Assembly (NCBI GenBank): GCA_959596495.1
Contig: CAUFXK010000031.1
Location: forward strand, 1 to 22,368
Length of the DNA: 22,368 nt
Direction: 5' to 3'
Source: an uncultured Collinsella sp.
GTDB lineage: Bacteria; Actinomycetota; Coriobacteriia; Coriobacteriales; Coriobacteriaceae
Shown: in pieces, positions 17,580 to 22,368 of the stretch
Layout: each line of letters starts with the position of its first letter
How positions within the stretch are numbered: the first letter of the stretch is position 1
Program-made: the position numbers and the translations under genes
The notes under the pieces: model-generated
Told to the model about the DNA's origin: nothing
The model's database searches: none
The model's input: the letters and a program-made list of their open reading frames with translations, nothing else

Positions 17580-18413
17580 ATGGCAACCGCAACCAAGGAC
17601 GTGTCCCTGAACAAGAAGGTCAGCCAGTTCTTCTGGCGCTCCTGGGCCATCCAGGCCTCTTGGAACTACGAGCGTCAGATGAACATGGGCTTCCTCTACG
17701 GCATGGTTCCCACGCTCGATCGCCTCTATCCGGATGAGTCCGATCCCAAGCAGCTCGCTGCTAAGAAAGAGGCTTACCACCGTCACATGGCGTTCTACAA
17801 CTGCACCCCGCAGACGAGCGCTTTCATCCTGGGCCTCTCCGCCTCCATGGAGGAGGAGTACGCCAAGGATCCCGAGAACTTCGACCCCGATTCGATCAAT
17901 GCGGTCAAGACCTCCCTCATGGGTCCGCTTTCCGGCATCGGTGACTCCTTCTTCCAGGGTACCATCCGCGTCATCGCCTTTGGTCTGGGCGTTCAGCTGG
18001 CTCAGCAGGGCTCCATTATGGGCCCGATCCTGGCTATGCTCATCTCCATCGTCCCCTCTGTGCTGATCACTTGGTTCGCAGCCAAGATGGGCTATCAGGG
18101 CGGCCACGAGTACCTGAGCAAGCTTCAGGGCGGCGACCTCATGGAGAAGCTCATGTATGTCTGCGGCATCGTGGGTCTTATGTCCGTGGGCGGCATGATC
18201 GCTACGCTGATCGGCGCCACCACCCCGCTGCAGTTCGCTGAGGGCACCGTCGTTATCCAGGACATCCTGGACGGCATGATGCCCCAGATGATCTCCCTTG
18301 GCCTCACCGGCCTTATGTACTGGCTCATCAAGAAGAACGTCAACACCGGTTGGCTTCTCGTGATCGCCATCGTGGGCGGCATCGCCCTCTCCGCGGCCGG
18401 CATCCTGGCCTAG
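17580..18413 (+). CDS. PTS mannose-family EIID membrane subunit
   Basis: A 277-residue partner of EIIC, needed for substrate translocation. The N-terminal soluble block is highly typical (SQFFWRSWAIQASWNYERQM, then GFLYGMVPTLDRLY), as are KTSLMGPLSGIGDSFFQGT and the C-terminal hydrophobic hairpins (about residues 155-277). The ATG at 17580 follows AGGAGG at 17566-17571, with 13 bases between the EIIC stop and this start, so the two are translationally close. The sequence after the stop holds two hairpins before SIS2, so SIS2 may be expressed at a different level. Confidence 0.95.
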   Translation: MATATKDVSLNKKVSQFFWRSWAIQASWNYERQMNMGFLYGMVPTLDRLYPDESDPKQLAAKKEAYHRHMAFYNCTPQTSAFILGLSASMEEEYAKDPENFDPDSINAVKTSLMGPLSGIGDSFFQGTIRVIAFGLGVQLAQQGSIMGPILAMLISIVPSVLITWFAAKMGYQGGHEYLSKLQGGDLMEKLMYVCGIVGLMSVGGMIATLIGATTPLQFAEGTVVIQDILDGMMPQMISLGLTGLMYWLIKKNVNTGWLLVIAIVGGIALSAAGILA

Positions 18414-18446
18414 TCGCGACCAAGCGTCTAACCGCTTTCCCCCGGG

Positions 18447-18479
18447 AGCCTGCCTGGCATCCCATACCCCAGGCAGGCT
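18447..18479 (+). terminator. Hairpin between EIID and SIS2
   Basis: AGCCTGCCTGG (18447-18457) pairs perfectly with CCAGGCAGGCT (18469-18479) around an 11-base loop. Only TTCC follows, so termination would be partial at best. It could be an mRNA stability or attenuation element between the PTS genes and SIS2. Confidence 0.5.
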
Positions 18480-18490
18480 TCCATCCCTAA

Positions 18491-18521
18491 ATGTGTCAAA
18501 GGGACAGTTCCTTTGTCACAT
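18491..18521. repeat. 31-bp palindrome (GTGTCAAAGG type)
   Basis: The two 15-base arms (18491-18505 and 18507-18521) pair with a single T-T mismatch and one G-T pair around one central base. The arm reads ATGTGTCAAAGGGAC. It resembles other GGGACAG-containing hairpins in this window and looks like a REP-type element inserted inside an operon. Confidence 0.7.
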
Positions 18522-18611
18522 CCTCAACGGGCCGGCGACTCGGTCCAAATCACGGTAACCCTGCGAGCGTCCGGCAAAGTGGCGCCGCAAAAATCGAAAG
18601 GAATGTGTCAG

Positions 18612-19595
18612 ATGTACGAGATCGACCTTAACCTCCCTAAGCAGATCGTCGCTGACGTCCTGTCCAACCACGAGATCCACAGCGTCGCCTTCGTCGGCTG
18701 CGGCGCTTCCATGTCCGACCTGTACCCCGCCAAGTACTTCCTGGCCAACAACACGGACAAGCTGAACGTTCAGATCTTCACCGCTAACGAGTTCAACTAC
18801 GACACGCCTTCCTGGGTCAACGAGCACACCTTCGTGATCACCTGCTCCCTCGGTGGCTCCACGCCCGAGACCGTCGAGGCCAACAAGACCGCCAAGAAGC
18901 ACAACTGCCCGGTCGTCTCCCTCACCAACAAGGCTGGCTCCGCTCTGACCGTCGACGCCGACCACGTCATCGTCCACGGCTTCCACGCCAATTACGCTGC
19001 CAAGTGCGAGAAGCCCGGCTATGCCATCGCTCTTGCTCTCGAGATCCTCCAGCAGACCGAGGGCTATGACCACTACGAGGACATGATCACCGGCCTCACC
19101 AACATCTTCGATCTCTGCGAGAACGCCGCTCAGCACTGCAAGAAGCTCGCCAAGAAGTTCGCCGAGGACTTCAAGGACGACAAGATGATCTACTTCATGG
19201 CTTCCGGTGCCTCCGAGAAGATGGCTTATTCTCACGCCGCCTTCCTGTTCACCGAGATGCAGTGGATCGACGCCGCCGCCTACAACACCGGCGAGTACTT
19301 CCACGGCCCGTTCGAGGTTTCCACCGAGGGTAAGCCCTACGTCTTCTTCATGTCCGATGGCGCCACCCGTCCGATGGACGCCCGCGCCCTCACCTTCCTT
19401 GAGCGCATGGGCGCCAAGGTCGCTCTGATCGACTCCAAGGACTACGGCCTGGCTGACGCCGTGCCCGCGAGCGTCATCACCTACTTCAACCCGCTGCTGC
19501 ACCTCGCCGTTATGCGCGAGTACGGCAACCAGATCGCCGAGGCCCGTCAGCACCCGCTGACCATGCGTCGCTACATGTGGAAGCTTTCCTACTAA
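18612..19595 (+). CDS. SIS-domain sugar-amine isomerase/deglycase (SIS2)
   Basis: A 327-residue paralogue of SIS1 (13220-14212), with two SIS domains. Shared landmarks are FVGCGASMSDLYPAKYF, the CSLGGSTPETVEA phosphate loop, QQTEGYDHYED, the active-site loop GEYFHGPFE (Glu228, His231) and the closing RRYMWKLSY. The Glu-x2-His pair is the same as in FrlB-type deglycases, so this is the more canonical of the two enzymes here. The ATG at 18612 is preferred, with AAAGGA (18597-18602) 9 bases upstream; an in-frame ATG at 18603 abuts that site. It is 198 bases beyond EIID, with no clear promoter found, so it likely shares the PTS transcript, possibly attenuated by the two hairpins between. A product split of sugar phosphate plus free amine is the expected chemistry; the exact substrate is inferred. 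Confidence 0.9.
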   Translation: MYEIDLNLPKQIVADVLSNHEIHSVAFVGCGASMSDLYPAKYFLANNTDKLNVQIFTANEFNYDTPSWVNEHTFVITCSLGGSTPETVEANKTAKKHNCPVVSLTNKAGSALTVDADHVIVHGFHANYAAKCEKPGYAIALALEILQQTEGYDHYEDMITGLTNIFDLCENAAQHCKKLAKKFAEDFKDDKMIYFMASGASEKMAYSHAAFLFTEMQWIDAAAYNTGEYFHGPFEVSTEGKPYVFFMSDGATRPMDARALTFLERMGAKVALIDSKDYGLADAVPASVITYFNPLLHLAVMREYGNQIAEARQHPLTMRRYMWKLSY

Positions 19596-19629
19596 TCACA
19601 AGTAAGTAGACCTTACGGGTTGATTGAGA

Positions 19630-19662
19630 GGGGATGGGGGTTTGCGCCCCATCCCCTTTTTT
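19630..19662 (+). terminator. Strong intrinsic terminator after SIS2
   Basis: GGGGATGGGG (19630-19639) pairs perfectly with CCCCATCCCC (19647-19656), then a run of six T. It should end the PTS-SIS2 transcript. Confidence 0.93.
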
Positions 19663-19700
19663 GCTCTGGGGAGGGCGTGCCTGTCGCGTCATAAAATCCC

Positions 19701-19742
19701 AGATAAAACCTACCAAAATAAACCTGTCCCTTTTTGGCAGGT
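19701..19742 (-). repeat. Hairpin repeat family 1, copy B
   Basis: CCTACCAAAA (19709-19718) pairs with TTTTGGCAGG (19732-19741) with one A-C mismatch. Orientation is opposite to copies A and C. The flanking AGATAAAA (19701-19708) is also shared with copy D and, reversed, with copy C. It ends directly beside the ribosome binding site of the HAD gene. Confidence 0.85.
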
Positions 19743-19756
19743 GGGAGGAGATGCGT

Positions 19757-20386
19757 ATGATCAAGGCAGTGCTGTTTGACATGGACGGCGTGCTGGTCGA
19801 TACCGAGTGGTTCTACAACCGTCGTCGCGTGGCGTTTATGGAAGAGAAGGGCTTCCACTTTGACGAGATTCCCGATCTTTCGGGGTCTAACGAGCCCGCC
19901 ATTTGGAAGGCGCTGGTGCCCGACGATATTGAGCTGCGCGAGCGCCTGCGCGTGGAGTACAAGCAGGTCTACAGCCCGGACCACCCCGTTCCGTATGCCG
20001 AGCTGCTCAACGAGCAGACGGAGCCGGTGATGCGTGAGCTGCACGAGCGCGGCGTGAAGTGTGCCATCGCGAGCTCGTCCTATCGCGAGCTGATCGACGA
20101 GCTGGTGGAGATTGCCGGTATCGCTGACGTGCTGGACTACACCATCAGCGGTCACGAGTGCAGTGCGTTTAAGCCCGACCCCGAGATCTACCTGCGTGCC
20201 ATGGAGGCGCTGGGGGTGGAGCCTGCCGAGTGTCTGGTTATCGAGGACTCGCCTTTGGGCATCGAGGCCGGCAAACGCTCCGGCGCCCGCGTCCTGGCGC
20301 TGCGTCCGCACGAGGGCGTCAATCTGGATCAGTCCGCCGCCGACGTCGTCATCGACAACCTGTCCGACATCCTACCTGCCATTTAG
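19757..20386 (+). CDS. HAD-superfamily phosphatase, beta-PGM-like
   Basis: A 209-residue haloacid dehalogenase-like hydrolase, subfamily IA. It shows motif I DMDGVLVDT (nucleophile Asp8, acid/base Asp10), motif II Ser106-Ser108 (SSS), motif III Lys139 in KPDPEI, and motif IV VIEDSPLGIEAG with Asp164. The cap domain lies between motifs I and II. It resembles beta-phosphoglucomutase and small sugar-phosphate phosphatases; I cannot tell which. The ATG at 19757 is chosen because GGGAGGA (19743-19749) sits 7 bases upstream; an ATG at 19751 is too close. The gene has its own terminator and is bracketed by inverted copies B and C of the hairpin repeat. Its last codons and stop (CCT-GCC-ATT-TAG) lie in copy C. 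It may handle sugar phosphates from the neighbouring locus, but that is only proximity. Confidence 0.9.
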   Translation: MIKAVLFDMDGVLVDTEWFYNRRRVAFMEEKGFHFDEIPDLSGSNEPAIWKALVPDDIELRERLRVEYKQVYSPDHPVPYAELLNEQTEPVMRELHERGVKCAIASSSYRELIDELVEIAGIADVLDYTISGHECSAFKPDPEIYLRAMEALGVEPAECLVIEDSPLGIEAGKRSGARVLALRPHEGVNLDQSAADVVIDNLSDILPAI

Positions 20387-20417
20387 GGACAGGTTTATTT
20401 TGGCAGGTTTTATCTGG
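20374..20417 (+). repeat. Hairpin repeat family 1, copy C
   Basis: ACCTGCCA (20374-20381) pairs perfectly with TGGCAGGT (20401-20408). The right flank TTTATCTGGG is shared, reversed, with copies B and D. It holds the stop codon of the HAD gene. Compared with copy D, one stem pair is G-C here and A-T there, a compensating change that supports a conserved hairpin. Confidence 0.87.
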
Positions 20418-20431
20418 GCAAACGCCCAATT

Positions 20432-20466
20432 CGCCGTGAAGGGATCGCTCTCTTCACGGCGTTTTT
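20432..20466 (+). terminator. Intrinsic terminator of the HAD gene
   Basis: CGCCGTGAA (20432-20440) pairs with TTCACGGCG (20453-20461), followed by TTTTTC. Confidence 0.85.
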
Positions 20467-20515
20467 CTTTTGAGCGGCCTCATGGTCCCCCTGATGGTTG
20501 TCGAGAGAGGGTGAA

Positions 20516-20547
20516 TTGAAGCGCCCCCGCACGCTCCATGCTACAAT
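20516..20547 (+). promoter_or_regulatory. Candidate promoter of the YitT-family gene
   Basis: TACAAT (20542-20547) is a good -10, preceded by TTGAAG (20516-20521) at a long 20-base gap. The transcript would start about 40 bases before the GTG start codon. Confidence 0.42.
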
Positions 20548-20592
20548 CGCGGCCATGCCCCACAACTACATCTGCCTTCGAAAGGAGCCTAA

Positions 20593-21600
20593 GTGGCGAA
20601 CGCCATCGATCAGCTCACGGACCGCGTGCTCGTGCTCGGCCGCCTCACCATCGTCCGCCGTGCCATCACCGCCGTGGCGGTCGCAATTTCCGCCGTTCTC
20701 CAGACATTCCTGATCCAGGCGTTCATTCGGCCCGCCGACCTGCTTCCGAGCGGTCTTACCGGCGTCGCGGTCCTGCTCGATCGCGTTACCTCGCTTGGCG
20801 GCGTTCACATCGACATCTCGCTCGGCATGCTCGCGCTCAACATCCCCGTGGCACTCCTATGTTGGAGCGGCATTAGCAAGCGCTTTGTCATCTTCTCGAT
20901 GATGCAGGTCATGCTCTCATCGCTGTTTCTCAACATCTTTCACTTCGCTCCGTTTTTGGGCGACAAGATCATGCTCATCATTTTTGGCGGCGTGGTCTCG
21001 GGTCTGGGCGCTGCCATCGCGCTAAAGTCCGGCGCATCCACCGGCGGCACCGACTTTATCGCGCTGTGGGTTTCCAACCACACGGGCAAGACCATCTGGG
21101 GCGTCATCTTTGGTTTCAACTGCTTTATCCTGGCGATCTTTGGCTTTATGTTTGGCTGGGACAAGGCGGCGTATTCCATCGTGTTCCAGTTTATTTCGAC
21201 CAAGACCATCGACAGTTTCTATCGTCGCTACGATCGCGTGACGCTGCAGATCACGACGCGTAAGGCAGACGAGGTCATGACTGCCTACGTAAACCATTTT
21301 CAGCACGGCATTAGCTGCGCCGAGGTCGTCGGCGGATACAGTCGCGAAAAGATGTACCTGCTGAACACCGTTGTCTCGACCTACGAGAGCCAGGACATTA
21401 TCAAGCTGGTGTGCGATGTTGACCCCGGCGCCGTGATCAACGTGTTCCACACGCTCAACTTTGTGGGCGGCTGGTGGGGCGGTCATGTCGACGAGCCCAT
21501 GCCCACGGCCGTTCCCGATCCCGACAAGCCCGCACGCATGGCCAGCAGGCAGGCGCGCCTCAGCGAGCAGGACAGCCTGCAGCAGGACGACGGCAGGTAG
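20593..21600 (+). CDS. YitT-family membrane protein with DUF2179 domain
   Basis: A 335-residue protein of the YitT/DUF161 family, whose role is poorly defined. About five or six hydrophobic helices (about residues 20-210) include the typical block FIQAFIRPADLLPSGLTGVAV (in part) and LKSGASTGGTDFIA. The soluble C-terminal DUF2179 domain (about 220-305) shows TLQITTRKADEVMTAYV and NVFHTLNFVGGWW. The GTG start at 20593 follows AAAGGAG by 6 bases; no ATG lies in a better place. A charged, poorly conserved tail of about 30 residues ends the protein. It has its own promoter and terminator and shows no clear link to the PTS locus. Confidence 0.9.
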   Translation: MANAIDQLTDRVLVLGRLTIVRRAITAVAVAISAVLQTFLIQAFIRPADLLPSGLTGVAVLLDRVTSLGGVHIDISLGMLALNIPVALLCWSGISKRFVIFSMMQVMLSSLFLNIFHFAPFLGDKIMLIIFGGVVSGLGAAIALKSGASTGGTDFIALWVSNHTGKTIWGVIFGFNCFILAIFGFMFGWDKAAYSIVFQFISTKTIDSFYRRYDRVTLQITTRKADEVMTAYVNHFQHGISCAEVVGGYSREKMYLLNTVVSTYESQDIIKLVCDVDPGAVINVFHTLNFVGGWWGGHVDEPMPTAVPDPDKPARMASRQARLSEQDSLQQDDGR

Positions 21601-21643
21601 AGTGTTGGCATTTTGCCGGCACGGCGCAATCCTGTCCGCTTGA

Positions 21644-21682
21644 GCCTCCCGAAAGCCTCGCTGCTTTCGGGAGGCCTTCGTT
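21644..21682 (+). terminator. Terminator of the YitT-family gene
   Basis: GCCTCCCGAAAGC (21644-21656) pairs perfectly with GCTTTCGGGAGGC (21663-21675) around CTCGCT, then CTTCGTTT. The 13-bp stem is strong; the T-tract is interrupted. Confidence 0.82.
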
Positions 21683-21684
21683 TG

Positions 21685-21728
21685 CCCAGATAAAACCTAC
21701 CAAAATGAAGCTGTCGCTTTTTGGTAGG
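21685..21728 (-). repeat. Hairpin repeat family 1, copy D
   Basis: CCTACCAAAA (21696-21705) pairs perfectly with TTTTGGTAGG (21719-21728). It has the CCCAGATAAAA flank seen, reversed, in copy C. The core differs from the others (GAAGCTGTCGC for AAACCTGTCCC), so it is the most diverged copy, yet its stem is intact. Confidence 0.82.
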
Positions 21729-21771
21729 GAGGGTGTATCGTTTTATCATTATGAGGTAACATGAAACTAGA

Positions 21772-21787
21772 CGTTATATACGTATTA
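21772..21787 (-). promoter_or_regulatory. Candidate operator upstream of GntR2
   Basis: Read on the - strand, TAATACGTATATAACG matches the direct repeat at 14491-14506 at 12 of 16 positions and keeps both ACG cores at the same spacing. It lies 33 bases before the GntR2 start codon, fitting autoregulation. Confidence 0.5.
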
Positions 21788-21790
21788 GTT

Positions 21791-21806
21791 ATTTCGATAT
21801 TTCGAT
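21791..21806 (+). repeat. Tandem 8-bp repeat before GntR2
   Basis: ATTTCGAT occurs twice in perfect tandem (21791-21798, 21799-21806), ending 14 bases before the start codon. It could be a second regulatory site or a spacer; not seen elsewhere in the window. Confidence 0.5.
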
Positions 21807-21820
21807 AAGAGTGATTAGAT

Positions 21821-22368
21821 ATGCCTGCGCCCAAAAATGCACCGCTTTACCAGCAGATTTATGACGAAATCAAAGATGCGATCGAGAAAGGTGTTTATGC
21901 ACCCAAGGAGCGTATTCCGTCCGAGCTTGAGCTAGCCGAGCAGTACGACGTGAGCCGAATTACGGTGCGTCGCGCCGTCGAGGAGTTGTGCTCCGATGGC
22001 TACCTGGTTAAGCAGCAGGGCCGCGGCACCTTTGTTTCCACGCCGCACATCAATCGTCAGTTCCATGCCTCGACGCTGCAGACGTTTACCGCGCTGTGTG
22101 CCGGCAACGGCATGAAGGCCGGTGCGCACGTGGTCGATCGCCAGATCGTTCCGGCGCGCCAAAACGAGATGGAGTTCTTTGGTCTGCAGAAGGATGCGCT
22201 GCTACTGCATATCAAGCGCGTGCGTACGGCCGACGGCGAGCCCATCTTTGAGGAGAACATCTTTGTGCCGTTTGACGCCTACCGTGAGCTGTTGACGGCC
22301 GATCTTGAGGACAAGTCGATTTTTGCCGAGGTCGAGCGTGTTGGCGGAACGCCGATTGTCTCGGTTGG
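21821..22368 (+). CDS. GntR/HutC-family regulator with UTRA domain (GntR2), partial
   Basis: The 3' end is cut by the window; 182 residues are visible. The winged helix (about residues 8-72) shows the GntR signature with RIPSELELAEQYDVSRITVRR and the wing QGRGTFV. The UTRA domain starts near residue 90 and is incomplete (LHIKRVRTADGEPIFEEN is its conserved core). The ATG at 21821 follows a weak AAGAG site about 8 bases upstream; the frame has no better start. A TATAACG-type element shared with the EamA and PTS promoters lies just upstream, so this regulator, and not GntR1, is the better candidate for controlling the PTS. It is similar in type to GntR1 but clearly a different protein (PAPKNAPLYQQIYDEIKDAI at the start). 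The binding partner is inferred. Confidence 0.9.
   Translation, partial: MPAPKNAPLYQQIYDEIKDAIEKGVYAPKERIPSELELAEQYDVSRITVRRAVEELCSDGYLVKQQGRGTFVSTPHINRQFHASTLQTFTALCAGNGMKAGAHVVDRQIVPARQNEMEFFGLQKDALLLHIKRVRTADGEPIFEENIFVPFDAYRELLTADLEDKSIFAEVERVGGTPIVSV

Noticed and set aside
18513..18611. Longer N-terminus for SIS2
   Set aside because: It would start inside a palindromic repeat, and the added residues match nothing in the paralogue SIS1; the start at 18612 has a well-spaced AAAGGA.
19634..19756. Longer N-terminus for the HAD protein
   Set aside because: It would read through the SIS2 terminator and hairpin repeat copy B; HAD motif I normally lies within about ten residues of the N-terminus, as it does from 19757.

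Overview
The window is GC-rich and gene-dense, with strong AGGAGG-type ribosome binding sites. Its gene content and style (a mannose-family PTS next to SIS-domain sugar-amine enzymes, HutC-type GntR regulators, a YitT-family protein and lineage-specific small membrane proteins) look like a gut Coriobacteriia actinobacterium, most likely Collinsella or a close relative. That assignment is an inference from gene content; no rRNA or tRNA was found to confirm it.

Layout. 1-1700: two small membrane proteins of unknown function; the first is bracketed by two copies of a 76-bp module that ends in an intrinsic terminator. 1784-12270: mostly housekeeping genes on the + strand: rmuC, an ABC exporter half-transporter, nth (endonuclease III), mfd (transcription-repair coupling factor), a PAP2 phosphatase, a threonine-aldolase-like PLP enzyme and a GNAT acetyltransferase. 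12292-19595: a sugar-amine locus made of a GntR/UTRA repressor (- strand), a divergent SIS-domain isomerase/deglycase (SIS1), an EamA transporter, a mannose-family PTS (EIIAB fusion, EIIC, EIID) and a second SIS enzyme (SIS2). 19757-22368: a HAD phosphatase, a YitT/DUF2179 membrane protein and a second GntR/UTRA regulator cut by the window end.

How the locus may work. The PTS would import and phosphorylate a substrate. The two SIS enzymes resemble FrlB/GfrE/GfrF-type deglycases, which split phosphorylated Amadori compounds such as fructoselysine-6-phosphate or glucoselysine-6-phosphate into a sugar phosphate and a free amine. The EamA protein could export the released amino acid. The enzyme family and the PTS class are well supported by the sequence; the Amadori substrate is inferred from family resemblance and from the gene set matching the gfr layout.

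The most notable new signals are regulatory. A 16-bp element of the form TATAACG-N2-TATAACG lies before the EamA gene, before the PTS operon and before the second GntR gene, which suggests a three-promoter regulon run by that second regulator. A different 18-bp element occurs twice in the gntR/SIS1 divergent region. Four copies of a short hairpin repeat (CCTRCCA...TGGYAGG) are scattered in the right half and at the GNAT/GntR junction. Two of them supply the stop codons of unrelated genes, and two in inverted orientation bracket the HAD gene. Two further palindromes with a related GGGAC core sit inside the sugar-amine locus.
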